64,000 bases of DNA, from the NCBI RefSeq assembly GCF_007833635.1, contig NZ_CP031125.1:682001-746000 (forward strand), written 5' to 3'. Made by a program: the position numbers and the translations under genes. Origin of the DNA: Candidatus Pelagibacter sp. FZCC0015. GTDB taxonomy: Bacteria; Pseudomonadota; Alphaproteobacteria; Pelagibacterales; Pelagibacteraceae. Each line of letters starts with the position of its first letter. Position 1 is the stretch's first letter. Below are positions 45,609 to 54,944 of this stretch, piece by piece. The notes beneath the pieces are model-generated. The model was not told the DNA's origin. It made no database searches and was given only the letters and a program-made list of their open reading frames with translations.

Positions 45609-46427
45609 ATGACCAAAAATTTAGATTTAAATGGACTACAATCTATAGCCGATAATTATGATCTATTTTATATAGATTTATGGGGTGTTGTTCATAATGG
45701 GATTAATCTTCATGAAAAAGCAATAGTTGTTCTAAAGGAACTTTTAAAAAAAAATAAAATTCTAGTACTTTTAACAAATGCACCAAGACCAAATAAAACT
45801 GTTCAAAATTTTTTAGAAAAGATGGGCATGGATAAAATACTAAGAGATCACGTATTTACTTCAGGAGAGGCAGCATTGAATTATTTGAAAAAATCTTACA
45901 TATCGAAAAAGTTTTACCACATAGGTCCACCCAGAGATTTTGATTTATTTTATTTATTTGAGAAAAATAAGTGTGAAGATATTAGTGATAGTGAATATTT
46001 ATTGTGTACAGGGTTATTTGATGATCATGATAAGGATTTAAAATTTTATAAAGATTTACTTGAAAAACATATTGCCAAAAAAATGATTTGTACAAATCCA
46101 GATTTAATAGTTGATCGTGGTGAGGTTAGAGAGTTGTGCGCGGGTTCTGTCGCAATGGTTTTTGAAAAAATGGGTGGAGAAGTAGTATATTTTGGAAAAC
46201 CACATCCAGAGGTTTATAATCAGTCAATTGACAATAAAAATAAAAAAATATTAGCAATAGGCGATAATTTAAATACTGATATTAAGGGTGCAAATCTTTT
46301 GAATTATGATTCCTTATTAATTAGTAACGGAATACACAGAAATGAAATAAGAAATAAAGGTATCCAAGATGTTTCAAAAGAGTATGAAGCGATAGTAAAT
46401 TTTATTCAATCAGACTTAAAATGGTAA
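45609..46427 (+). CDS. HAD-superfamily phosphatase, class IIA (TIGR01459-like)
   Basis: A 272-residue HAD hydrolase of the NagD-like IIA subclass. Motif I is FYIDLWGVVHNG (Asp nucleophile and the second Asp replaced by a Trp-Gly-Val context), motif II is VLLTNAPRP, and motifs III/IV are FGKPHPEVYNQ with ILAIGDNLNTDIKGA. This form, with DLWGVVHNG, is common in alphaproteobacteria next to ribF; its substrate is not established. Its end overlaps ribF by 7 nt, so the two are coupled. Confidence 0.87.
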   Translation: MTKNLDLNGLQSIADNYDLFYIDLWGVVHNGINLHEKAIVVLKELLKKNKILVLLTNAPRPNKTVQNFLEKMGMDKILRDHVFTSGEAALNYLKKSYISKKFYHIGPPRDFDLFYLFEKNKCEDISDSEYLLCTGLFDDHDKDLKFYKDLLEKHIAKKMICTNPDLIVDRGEVRELCAGSVAMVFEKMGGEVVYFGKPHPEVYNQSIDNKNKKILAIGDNLNTDIKGANLLNYDSLLISNGIHRNEIRNKGIQDVSKEYEAIVNFIQSDLKW

Positions 46428-47344
46428 AAAATTATACAAATTTTAATATTAAAAAATTACACAGAGGATCAATTATTTTAATAGGTAATTTTGATGGTTT
46501 ACATTTGGGGCATCAAAAATTATTTAAATTAGCACAGTCATACAAGAAAAAATATAATTTAAAAATTGGGGTAGTAAATTTTAATCCAATGCCAAAAATG
46601 TTTTTTAATAAAAAATTAAAAAACTTTCGGCTTTCTAATATTAATCAAAAAATTAAGTTACTAAGTATTTTAAAAGTAGATTTTGTAATTACAAAAAAAT
46701 TTGATAAAAAATTTTCAAAAACTAAAGCGTTAAACTTTATTTCTAAAATTTTAAATAAAAAACTAGGATCTAAATTTATTTTTGTAAGCAATAATTTCAG
46801 ATTTGGAAATAAAAGAGAAGGAAATGTTAAATTATTAAAAAAATATGAACAATTGTTTAATTATAAAGTTGTTAAGCCTGAACCATTAATTAAAAGTAAA
46901 AAGATAGTATCATCATCTTTAATAAGAAATTTTTTAGAAAAAGGTCTGTTGGACAAAGCTAATAATCTTTTAAAAAGAAACTGGGCGATACAAGGAGTGG
47001 TTAAAAAGGGAAGACAAGTAGGAAAAAAAATTGGTTTTCCAACCTGCAACATAGACATCGGTGATTATGTTTTAGCAAAGCCAGGAGTTTATGCCGTCAA
47101 GGTTTTGATAAAAAATAGCGACAAATATCTTAAAGGAATTGCTAATCTTGGATACAGACCGACATTTAATCAAAAAAAAATATTATTAGAAGTTCATTTA
47201 TTTAATTTTTCTGGAAATCTTTATAATAAACTTTTATCAGTAGAGTTTTTAAAGTTTATAAGGAAAGAAAAAAAATTTAATAATGTTAATCAATTAAGAA
47301 CTCAAATAAAAAAAGATTTAAATATTGCAAAAAAAGCTAAATGA
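46421..47344 (+). CDS. ribF: bifunctional riboflavin kinase/FAD synthetase
   Basis: A 307-residue RibF. The N-terminal FMN adenylyltransferase domain has GNFDGLHLGHQKLFKLA (residues of about 23-39, with the HxGH-type site) and SSSLIRNFLEKG. The C-terminal flavokinase domain has KKGRQVGKKIGFPTCNIDIG and GIANLGYRPTF. It makes FMN and then FAD from riboflavin. It sits between the HAD phosphatase and ileS with overlaps of 7 and 4 nt, the conserved order ribF-ileS-lspA found in many proteobacteria. Confidence 0.96.
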   Translation: MVKNYTNFNIKKLHRGSIILIGNFDGLHLGHQKLFKLAQSYKKKYNLKIGVVNFNPMPKMFFNKKLKNFRLSNINQKIKLLSILKVDFVITKKFDKKFSKTKALNFISKILNKKLGSKFIFVSNNFRFGNKREGNVKLLKKYEQLFNYKVVKPEPLIKSKKIVSSSLIRNFLEKGLLDKANNLLKRNWAIQGVVKKGRQVGKKIGFPTCNIDIGDYVLAKPGVYAVKVLIKNSDKYLKGIANLGYRPTFNQKKILLEVHLFNFSGNLYNKLLSVEFLKFIRKEKKFNNVNQLRTQIKKDLNIAKKAK

Positions 47345-50067
47345 CTAAATCACAGATAAATCTCCCAAAAACAGCTTTTTCGATGAAAGCCAACCTGCCT
47401 ACTAGAGAGCCAGAAATTCTTGAATATTGGAAAAAAATAAATCTTTACGATGAATTAAGAAATGAAAGTAAAGGAAGAGAAAAATTCGTTCTACATGATG
47501 GTCCTCCTTATGCGAATGGAAATATTCATATGGGAACAGCTCTAAATAAAATTCTTAAAGACATAATTGTAAAATTTCATCAAATGGACGGAAAAGATTC
47601 CATTTATGTTCCAGGCTGGGATTGTCACGGTTTACCAATTGAATGGAAAATCGAGGAACAATATAAAAAAAATAAAAAAAATAAGAATGAAGTTCCGATA
47701 GTTGAGTTTAGAAAAGAATGTAGAACATTTGCTGAGAAGTGGATTGAAGTTCACAAAAGCCAATTTAAAAGATTAGGTGTTGTAGGAGATTGGGAAAACT
47801 ATTACTCAACAATGAGCTTTAATGCAGAAGCCCAGATAGTTAGGGAGCTTGGTAAATTTTTAAAAGAAGGAAGTTTATATAAAGGTTTTAAACCTGTGTT
47901 ATGGTCAACAGTTGAAAAAACTGCACTTGCAGATGCTGAGGTAGAATATAAAGATCATAAATCAGATACAATTTATACTTCGTTTAAAGTTAAATCATCA
48001 AATTTTAAAGATTTAGTTGGAAGTGAAATAGTTATTTGGACAACAACACCATGGACAATACCAGCCAATAAAGCTTTAGCATATAACGAGTCTCTTGATT
48101 ATTTAATGTTAGAAATAAATGACGAGGGTGATTTTAAAAATAGAAAAATTGTTATAGCAGATGCTCTACTAGAATCAGTTGTTAAAGAGTGTGAACTAAA
48201 AAATTATAAAAAAATTCATACTTTTAAAGGAAAAGAATTTAATAAAACTATTTGTAGTCACCCTTTTTTTAATCTTGGTTATGATCATGATATCCCAATG
48301 CTTGAAGCTAGATTTGTAACTACTGAGCAAGGAACTGGAATAGTTCACTGTGCTCCAAGTCACGGACCTGATGACTTTAATCTTTGTTTGAATAACAGTA
48401 TTAAAGCGATCGAAACAGTAGATGGAGATGGAAAATATACAAGTAATGTAAAATTGTTTGAAGGAATTCATATTTTTAAAGCAAACCCTATTGTAATTGA
48501 AAAACTTAGAGATGAAAAAAATTTATTATTTAATGGTGAGTTGGTTCATTCTTATCCGCACTCATGGAGATCTAAGGCTCCACTTGTTCACAGAGCCACT
48601 CCACAATGGTTTATCTCAATGGAAAGTCATAAATTAAGAGATAAAGCATTAAAGGCCATTGATGAAACAACTTTTTATCCAAGCAAAGGTAAAGAAAGAT
48701 TAAAATCAATGATAGAAACAAGGCCCGATTGGTGTGTGTCAAGACAAAGAGTTTGGGGAGTACCCCTTCCAATTTTCGTAAATAAAAAAACAAAAGAAAT
48801 ATTAGTTGATGATGAGGTTACTGAAAATATTGCCTCTATTTATCAAAAAGAAGGTTCGGATTGTTGGTTTTCAGATGATCCTCAAAGATTTTTAGGAAAA
48901 AAGTATAAAGCTGAGGATTTTGAAAAATTAAGTGATATTGTTGAGGTGTGGTTCGATAGTGGTTCAACTCACTCGTTTGTTTTAGAAAAAAGAGATGATT
49001 TAAAGTGGCCAGCATCGATGTATTTAGAGGGGTCAGACCAACACAGAGGTTGGTTTCATTCATCATTATTAGAATCTTGCGGAACTAGAGGAAGAGCACC
49101 ATTTGAGTCGATTTTATCTCATGGATTTGTTGTAGACGGCAAAGGCTTAAAAATGTCTAAATCTTTAGGAAATGTAATTGCACCTGAGGATATTCTAAAA
49201 AAATATGGAGCTGATATTTTAAGGATATGGGTAGCATCATCAAATTATGCAGAGGATTTAAGAATTGATTATTCAATATTAGATCAACACGCTGACTCAT
49301 ATAGAAAGATTAGAAATACATTCAGATATTTGCTTGGAAATATCAATGATAATTTTGAAAATATAAATTTTGATGATTTAGATTTATCTGAGTTACCTGA
49401 GCTAGAGCAATTTATGCTACATAAAATTTTTGTATTAAATGATAAATTTAAAAAATATTTTAAGAATTATGATTTTCATAATTTATATAAAGAACTACTA
49501 AATTTCTGCACTGTTGATTTATCTGCTTTTTATTTTGATATTAGAAAAGATAATCTTTATTGTGATTCTAAAGATTCAAAAAGAAGAAAATCATGTATTT
49601 TGCTACTTAATATAATTTTAAATGCACTATTAAAATGGTTTGCTCCTATTTTGTCTTTTACAACTGAAGAAATTTTTAAGTTGTTATTTAAAGACAAAAA
49701 AAGTATTCACCTTGAAAAATTTTTGGAATTTCCTGATAAATTTAAAAATAAAAAACTCAGCGAAAAATGGAGTGAATTAATTAAAATTAGAAATATTTGT
49801 AACATAAGTATTGAAGAAAAAAGAGCTAGTAAAGAAATAGGATCAAGCTTAGAAGCTAATTTAAAAATACAAATGAGTCAAAAATTAAAAGATCTTACTG
49901 AAAATACGGATTTTTCTGAACTTTGTATTACTTCAAAAGCTGAAGTTATTTATAAAGATGATATTGAAATAACAGCAATTACTTCTAAAGCAAGAGGATC
50001 AAAGTGCTCGATATGTTGGAAGATTAAAGAAGCAGCTTGTGATAGAGTTAATTGTGCTTTGAATTAG
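47341..50067 (+). CDS. ileS: isoleucyl-tRNA synthetase
   Basis: A 908-residue class I tRNA synthetase. The HIGH-type motif is PPYANGNIHMGTALN (about residue 60), the KMSKS motif is GLKMSKSLGNVI (about residue 605), and the connective-peptide editing domain contains WTTTPWTIPANKALAY (about residue 225). The C-terminal zinc site is CSICWKIKEAACDRVNC, with four cysteines. It charges tRNA-Ile and hydrolyses mischarged Val-tRNA. Slightly shorter than the E. coli enzyme (938). It overlaps ribF by 4 nt and is followed by lspA after 2 nt. Confidence 0.98.
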   Translation: MTKSQINLPKTAFSMKANLPTREPEILEYWKKINLYDELRNESKGREKFVLHDGPPYANGNIHMGTALNKILKDIIVKFHQMDGKDSIYVPGWDCHGLPIEWKIEEQYKKNKKNKNEVPIVEFRKECRTFAEKWIEVHKSQFKRLGVVGDWENYYSTMSFNAEAQIVRELGKFLKEGSLYKGFKPVLWSTVEKTALADAEVEYKDHKSDTIYTSFKVKSSNFKDLVGSEIVIWTTTPWTIPANKALAYNESLDYLMLEINDEGDFKNRKIVIADALLESVVKECELKNYKKIHTFKGKEFNKTICSHPFFNLGYDHDIPMLEARFVTTEQGTGIVHCAPSHGPDDFNLCLNNSIKAIETVDGDGKYTSNVKLFEGIHIFKANPIVIEKLRDEKNLLFNGELVHSYPHSWRSKAPLVHRATPQWFISMESHKLRDKALKAIDETTFYPSKGKERLKSMIETRPDWCVSRQRVWGVPLPIFVNKKTKEILVDDEVTENIASIYQKEGSDCWFSDDPQRFLGKKYKAEDFEKLSDIVEVWFDSGSTHSFVLEKRDDLKWPASMYLEGSDQHRGWFHSSLLESCGTRGRAPFESILSHGFVVDGKGLKMSKSLGNVIAPEDILKKYGADILRIWVASSNYAEDLRIDYSILDQHADSYRKIRNTFRYLLGNINDNFENINFDDLDLSELPELEQFMLHKIFVLNDKFKKYFKNYDFHNLYKELLNFCTVDLSAFYFDIRKDNLYCDSKDSKRRKSCILLLNIILNALLKWFAPILSFTTEEIFKLLFKDKKSIHLEKFLEFPDKFKNKKLSEKWSELIKIRNICNISIEEKRASKEIGSSLEANLKIQMSQKLKDLTENTDFSELCITSKAEVIYKDDIEITAITSKARGSKCSICWKIKEAACDRVNCALN

Positions 50068-50069
50068 GA

Positions 50070-50567
50070 ATGATAATAAAAAACTTAGGAAAAAATTTTA
50101 TTATTAATTTTTTTTTGGTTCTACTGATTTTTTCATTGGATAGAATTTCTAAAATTTATGTAATTTATCTTGACAAGAAATTTTTAGGATCTGAAATATT
50201 TTCTTCAAAATTTTTAAATATAACTTTAATTTTGAATGAGGGAATTGCTTTTGGGTTATTATCTTTTGATGAAAAGTATATATATAATATCTTAACTATA
50301 TTTATCTTTATAATTATTCTTATTATCTTTTTTATGCTCATAAAAAGCAAAGGATTAAAAAAATACTCTCTCCTTATGATTTTTGGTGGAGCACTAGGAA
50401 ATGTTTTTGATCGAATATTTTACAAAGGTGTTCCTGATTTTATAGATTTTCACATTGGAAATTATCATTGGTTCATTTTCAATGTCGCAGATATATTTAT
50501 TACTTTTGGTGTGATTTTAATGATAATATTAGAATTATTTGGTACTAATAAAGAAAACAACCTATGA
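50070..50567 (+). CDS. lspA: lipoprotein signal peptidase (signal peptidase II)
   Basis: A protein of about 165 residues with four membrane helices. The two catalytic aspartates lie in GGALGNVFDRIFYKGVPDFI and FNVADIFITFG. It removes signal peptides from prolipoproteins, several of which are encoded nearby. I start it at the ATG at 50070, 2 nt after the ileS stop; an earlier in-frame start at 50052 would overlap ileS. Its end overlaps the DUF3035 lipoprotein by 4 nt. Confidence 0.95.
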   Translation: MIIKNLGKNFIINFFLVLLIFSLDRISKIYVIYLDKKFLGSEIFSSKFLNITLILNEGIAFGLLSFDEKYIYNILTIFIFIIILIIFFMLIKSKGLKKYSLLMIFGGALGNVFDRIFYKGVPDFIDFHIGNYHWFIFNVADIFITFGVILMIILELFGTNKENNL

Positions 50568-50887
50568 AGTTTTATAAAATTTTAATTATCTTAAATTTGC
50601 TTTTGTTATTACAAGCATGTGGGACTGTAAAAGAAGGCTTTTCAAACCAAAAAAAAAATAGTAGCGATGAATTTTTGGTTGAAAAAAAAGCTCCACTTGT
50701 AATGCCACCGAATTATAATGAACTTCCAGTTCCTAAATCGAAAAAAATTGAAAAAAAAGCAGAGGATAATGCAATTAAAAATTTTGTGAAAAACAATGGA
50801 ATTGATAGTGCTGAATCCAATGAAGTTTTAGAAGTGAATAAAAATTTAGAGGAATCACTTTTAGAAAAGATAAAAAAGAATAATTGA
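50564..50887 (+). CDS. DUF3035-like lipoprotein (possible BamF)
   Basis: A 107-residue predicted lipoprotein with lipobox LQAC (Cys19). The segment DEFLVEKKAPLVMPPNYNEL followed by PVPK is the core of the alphaproteobacterial DUF3035 family, some members of which are called BamF, a subunit of the outer membrane barrel assembly machine. The rest is Lys/Glu/Asn-rich and disordered-looking. It lies directly after lspA (4-nt overlap) and its TGA overlaps the ATG of pgi. The BamF role is inference from the family. Confidence 0.75.
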   Translation: MKFYKILIILNLLLLLQACGTVKEGFSNQKKNSSDEFLVEKKAPLVMPPNYNELPVPKSKKIEKKAEDNAIKNFVKNNGIDSAESNEVLEVNKNLEESLLEKIKKNN

Positions 50888-52038
50888 TGCTTACAAAAAG
50901 TATTAATTTCACCAATTTCAAAATTAAAAAAAGTACAAAAAAAATCAACAAACATTTGAGTTCAATTCTCTCTGAAAAAAATTCAGTAATCGAATCATTA
51001 AGCACGAATTATAAAAATAGTTTCACAAAAAAATCTTTAAAAAAGTTTAAATCCTTTTTAAATTTCAGAATGATTGGTATGGGCGGGTCTACACTAGGAT
51101 CGCAGGCTATATACGATTTTCTTAATCACAAGATAAAGAAAAATTTTTATTTTATTGATAATCTTAAAAAAAAACAAAAAAAAGATACCAAAAAATTTGT
51201 TAATTTAATTGTTTCTAAATCTGGAAACACAATTGAAACTATAGCAAATACAAATATTCTAATTAAAAAAAATGAGAAAAATATTTTTATTACAGAAAAT
51301 AAAAATAATTATCTTCATAATTTGGCGCAAAAATTAAAAGCAGAAGTAATACATCATAATAATTTTATAGGTGGTAGATATTCAGTTTTATCAGAGGTTG
51401 GAATGGCACCAGCAGAATTGATGGGTTTAAATCCTAAAAAATTTAGACAGTTAAATCAATTAATAAAAAATAAAAATTTTTTTGAAACTTTAATTACAAA
51501 CGTCAGTTCGACACTTTTTTTTATTAATAAAAAAAAATTTAATTCAATCATTATAAATTATGATGAAAATTCAGAAAATTTATTTAAATGGTATCAACAA
51601 TTAATTGCAGAAAGTTTAGGTAAGAAAAAAAAGGGTATATTACCAATTATATCAACAATGCCTAAAGATAATCATAGTGTCATGCAACTTTATTTAGATG
51701 GATTTCAAAATAATTTTTTTACTTTTTTTTATGTTAAAGAAAAAAAATCCCAAATTATTAATAATACAAATTTATCTTTATCATTTAAATTTTTAAAAAA
51801 TAAAAAAATATCTGACATAATCTTTGCTCAAAAAAAAGCAACAGAAAATGTATTTAGAAAAAAAAATATCCCTTATAGGAGTTTTGAAATTATAAAACGT
51901 GATGAAAAAACTCTAGGTGAACTATTTTGTTTTTTTATATTAGAAACAATATTATTGGGAAGAATGCTTAACCTCAATCCGTTCAATCAACCATCTGTTG
52001 AATTAATTAAAAAGGAAACACTTAATTTATTAATTTAA
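50887..52038 (+). CDS. pgi: glucose-6-phosphate isomerase, short form
   Basis: A 383-residue phosphoglucose isomerase-like protein with two SIS subdomains. RMIGMGGSTLGSQAIYDFL near residue 60 and NLIVSKSGNTIETIANTNIL near residue 110 hold the phosphate-binding sites; WYQQLIAESLGKKKKGILPI and TMPKDNHSVMQLYLDG follow in the second half. It interconverts glucose-6-phosphate and fructose-6-phosphate. It is shorter than the 550-residue E. coli type. The start ATG at 50887 overlaps the previous stop (TGATG). It is convergent with rsmD, overlapping by 9 nt. Confidence 0.88.
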   Translation: MLTKSINFTNFKIKKSTKKINKHLSSILSEKNSVIESLSTNYKNSFTKKSLKKFKSFLNFRMIGMGGSTLGSQAIYDFLNHKIKKNFYFIDNLKKKQKKDTKKFVNLIVSKSGNTIETIANTNILIKKNEKNIFITENKNNYLHNLAQKLKAEVIHHNNFIGGRYSVLSEVGMAPAELMGLNPKKFRQLNQLIKNKNFFETLITNVSSTLFFINKKKFNSIIINYDENSENLFKWYQQLIAESLGKKKKGILPIISTMPKDNHSVMQLYLDGFQNNFFTFFYVKEKKSQIINNTNLSLSFKFLKNKKISDIIFAQKKATENVFRKKNIPYRSFEIIKRDEKTLGELFCFFILETILLGRMLNLNPFNQPSVELIKKETLNLLI

Positions 52039-52596
52039 GAAATTTAAAAAAAAAATTTTTGATATTCCATATTTTTTTTCTTCAATAATTTTGAAGTTTT
52101 CAGGAAAATTATCTTTTTCTTTTTTATGTCTATGAAGAATAATTATGCCATCTTTATCTAATAAATTTAATTTTTGCATATTTATTAGTATTTTTATAAA
52201 ATTTTTATCTTTGTACGGAGGATCAAAAAAAATTAAATTAAATTTATTATCAAACTTGATAAATAAACTTTTATCGTAAACATCCTTTTCGATTACTTTA
52301 TAATTTTTTAATGATCCTAAGCTGATCAAATTTTTTTTTAAAATAGGCAATACACCAAAATAATTTTCTACAAAAACCACATAATTTGCTCCTCGTGATA
52401 GACATTCAATGCCGAAGGATCCTACACCTGAAAATAAATCTAATATATTTGACTTGGTTAAATTTATTTTAAATTTATTTGTATGCTCTATTATATTAAA
52501 TATAGATTCTTTTGTTAAATCTTTAAGAGGTCTAGTTTTAATATCTGGTGGTTCTAAAATTTTTCTACCCTTAAATTTACCAGATATTATTCTCAT
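52030..52596 (-). CDS. rsmD: 16S rRNA (guanine(966)-N(2))-methyltransferase
   Basis: A 188-residue RsmD-family methyltransferase. MRIISGKFKGRKILEPP is the typical start; IKTRPLKDLTKESIFNII, ILDLFSGVGSFGIECLSRGA (SAM loop, about residue 50) and LIFFDPPYKDK (catalytic DPPY, about residue 125) follow. It modifies G966 of 16S rRNA in the 30S subunit. It overlaps purD by 4 nt on the same strand and pgi by 9 nt at its 3' end. Confidence 0.94.
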   Translation of the reverse strand: MRIISGKFKGRKILEPPDIKTRPLKDLTKESIFNIIEHTNKFKINLTKSNILDLFSGVGSFGIECLSRGANYVVFVENYFGVLPILKKNLISLGSLKNYKVIEKDVYDKSLFIKFDNKFNLIFFDPPYKDKNFIKILINMQKLNLLDKDGIIILHRHKKEKDNFPENFKIIEEKKYGISKIFFLNFLN

Positions 52597-53858
52597 TTTT
52601 TTATGACTTTATAACCTATGTCTCGTCTAAAGAAGCCGCCTGGCCAATTTAATTTATGTATAGCAGTTATTATATTTTTCCTTGCAGAGCTAAAATTTTT
52701 AGATAAAGAAATGAAATTTAAAACCCTACCTCCGATAGCATAAATTTTTTTATTTTTTTTAATTGTTCCTGCATGAAATAATAACTTATCTTGATTTGTA
52801 ATTATTTTATTTAAATTTTTTATTTCTACATTTTTTTTAAAACCTTCCGGATATCCTTTGGAACATAATACAATACATAAACTTTTTTTATTATACCATT
52901 TTACATTAAGTTTGTTTAATCTTTCCTCGCAGCATGCTAAAAAAATTTCATAAAGATCAGTTTTTAGTTTTGGAATTATGGTTTGGCATTCAGGATCACC
53001 CATCCTTACATTAAACTCAATTAAAAAGGGTTCATCATTAACAATCATTAAACCTGTATATAAAAAACCTAAATATTTAGTGTTTTGATTAGATAAACCC
53101 GCAAGTGTCGGTTTTATTATTTTATTAACAATTTTCTTTTGTAATTTATTATTTATCAGTCTTGAGGGTGAATAAGCCCCCATACCTCCAGTATTTTTAC
53201 CTCTATCTCCTTCAAAAACTCTTTTATGATCTTGTGCAGTTCCAAAAAATTTATAATTTTTTCCATCATGGATAGTGAAAAAACTCATTTCTTCACCATT
53301 TAAAAATTCTTCAATAAGTAGGTTTTTTGCTTTACCAAACTTTCCATTAAAAATTTCCTCGATCGCATGATTTGCATCTATTTTATTTTTACAAATATAA
53401 ACACCTTTTCCAGACGCTAAATTGTCAGCTTTAATTACAATTGGATATTTCGAATTTTTTAAAAATTTTTTTGCATTTTTCTTATTTTGAAAAATTCCAA
53501 ATTTTGCTGTTGGTATATTATATTTTTTACAAAGTTTTTTAGTAAATATCTTTGATCCTTCGAGCCTAGAAGCTTTTTTGTTTGGACCAAATACTTTAAT
53601 TTTAAATTTTTGTAAGTAATCTACAAGACCATCAACCAATGGTTTTTCTGGACCCACTATAATTAAACCAATTTTATTTTCCAAAATAAAATTTTTGAGT
53701 TTTTTAAAATTTTCTAAATCAAGGTTTACATTTTGAGAAATATTTTCGGTACCTGCATTTCCAGGGAAGCAATATATTTTCGTTATTTTTCTAGATTTTT
53801 TTAATACTTCACAAATTGCGTGCTCTCTTCCACCACTTCCTATTATTCCAACTTTCAT
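52593..53858 (-). CDS. purD: phosphoribosylamine-glycine ligase (GAR synthetase)
   Basis: A 421-residue ATP-grasp enzyme: MKVGIIGSGGREHAICEVLK, FGPNKKASRLEGSKIFTKKL, PIVIKADNLASGKGVYICKN (ATP-binding, about residue 140), KRVFEGDRGKNTGGMGAYSP and FNVRMGDPECQTIIPKL. It catalyses the second step of de novo purine synthesis. Length is normal. It is divergent from DUF2093 and overlaps rsmD by 4 nt. Confidence 0.96.
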   Translation of the reverse strand: MKVGIIGSGGREHAICEVLKKSRKITKIYCFPGNAGTENISQNVNLDLENFKKLKNFILENKIGLIIVGPEKPLVDGLVDYLQKFKIKVFGPNKKASRLEGSKIFTKKLCKKYNIPTAKFGIFQNKKNAKKFLKNSKYPIVIKADNLASGKGVYICKNKIDANHAIEEIFNGKFGKAKNLLIEEFLNGEEMSFFTIHDGKNYKFFGTAQDHKRVFEGDRGKNTGGMGAYSPSRLINNKLQKKIVNKIIKPTLAGLSNQNTKYLGFLYTGLMIVNDEPFLIEFNVRMGDPECQTIIPKLKTDLYEIFLACCEERLNKLNVKWYNKKSLCIVLCSKGYPEGFKKNVEIKNLNKIITNQDKLLFHAGTIKKNKKIYAIGGRVLNFISLSKNFSSARKNIITAIHKLNWPGGFFRRDIGYKVIKK

Positions 53859-53879
53859 ATAAAACTATATAAACTAAAA

Positions 53880-54077
53880 ATGATAAAAAAATTAGCAAAA
53901 ATAAGATATTTACCTAATAATTTTGAGATAACTAAGCCGGGAGATTATGTTGAGTGCGCAGTTTCTGGAAAAAAAATTCTTATTGAAAATTTGACTTATT
54001 GGAATGTAGAATTTCAAGAAGCATATTACTCTTATAAGGAAGCTTGCCTAAAAAAAGAAACTGAGGAAAAAAAATAA
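53880..54077 (+). CDS. DUF2093 family protein
   Basis: A 65-residue protein: MIKKLAKIRYLPNNFEITKP, GDYVECAVSGKKILIENLTY, WNVEFQEAYYSYKEACLKK. The central CAVSGKxI-x-LxxLxYWNVExQEAY pattern is diagnostic for DUF2093, found in alphaproteobacteria. Function unknown. I start at the ATG at 53880; the frame extends back to 53820 into purD on the opposite strand, but that part has no family character. It is convergent with the lipid A acyltransferase (4 nt apart). Confidence 0.88.
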   Translation: MIKKLAKIRYLPNNFEITKPGDYVECAVSGKKILIENLTYWNVEFQEAYYSYKEACLKKETEEKK

Positions 54078-54081
54078 AAGA

Positions 54082-54942
54082 TTACTTCCATCTATTATGA
54101 GACCAAATCCATTGCCCTGGTTTTTTAAGTATCATTTTTTCGAGAATTTTATTTAGCTCATCAGTAATATATTGGTGTGAGTCATCCTTCGAAAAATAAA
54201 TAGGTTTATAAATAGTTATTTTGAAGTTTATATCTTTTACTCTCTCAATATAAATAGGCACAATTGGGATATGAAATTTTTTTACCAATTGTGATGGAAT
54301 AGTAGTTGTTAAAGCTTTTTGATTAAAAAATTTTGATAAAATTCCCTCAGAAACTCTCTGATCAATCATTAAAGCTGTTGAATAATTTTGATTTTTAAAT
54401 TTGACTAACTGTTTTAAACCAGCAATACCTTTTTTAATTTGATTTTCACAAATATATTTCTTTCTTATATTTTCAATTATTTTATTTAAAAAAACATTAT
54501 TTAATGGACGGTAAATTGCAGAAAGCTTTATTCCAGTCTTTTCTAAATACATTGCCATTAACTCAAAATTACTTAAATGACCTGAAATGAAAACTACTTG
54601 TTTGTTAGATTTTTTTATTTCTTCAAGAATTTCCTGACCCTCTACACTTATTTTAGAATTTTCTTTATCTAATCTGAAATCCTTAATAAAAATATATTCT
54701 GCAAAAATTCTTCCATAATTATTCCACATTAATTTTATTATTTCTTTTAAATTTTGAGGTTCAATATTTGGGATTGCTTTTTTAATATTCGAAATAATTA
54801 TTTTTTTTGATCTAAAAAAAGGTCCAATTATTTCAAAAATTTTACCACTTAATCTAGATGAAAATTTTAACCCCAAAATTTTAAATAAAATAAAAAAAAT
54901 TATTGTTAATAAAAATTGAGTAAAATATTTAATATATTTCAT
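54082..54942 (-). CDS. lipid A acyltransferase (LpxL/HtrB-like)
   Basis: A 286-residue membrane-anchored acyltransferase with an N-terminal helix and the catalytic HX4E-type motif in FISGHLSNFELMAMYL (about residue 120). MIDQRVSEG and VKKFHIPIVPIYIERVKD also match. It transfers a secondary acyl chain to lipid A in the inner membrane. It lies 2 nt downstream of lpxK in the leftward waaA-lpxK operon. Which acyl chain it uses cannot be read from the sequence. Confidence 0.88.
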   Translation of the reverse strand: MKYIKYFTQFLLTIIFFILFKILGLKFSSRLSGKIFEIIGPFFRSKKIIISNIKKAIPNIEPQNLKEIIKLMWNNYGRIFAEYIFIKDFRLDKENSKISVEGQEILEEIKKSNKQVVFISGHLSNFELMAMYLEKTGIKLSAIYRPLNNVFLNKIIENIRKKYICENQIKKGIAGLKQLVKFKNQNYSTALMIDQRVSEGILSKFFNQKALTTTIPSQLVKKFHIPIVPIYIERVKDINFKITIYKPIYFSKDDSHQYITDELNKILEKMILKKPGQWIWSHNRWK

Positions 54943-54944
54943 TT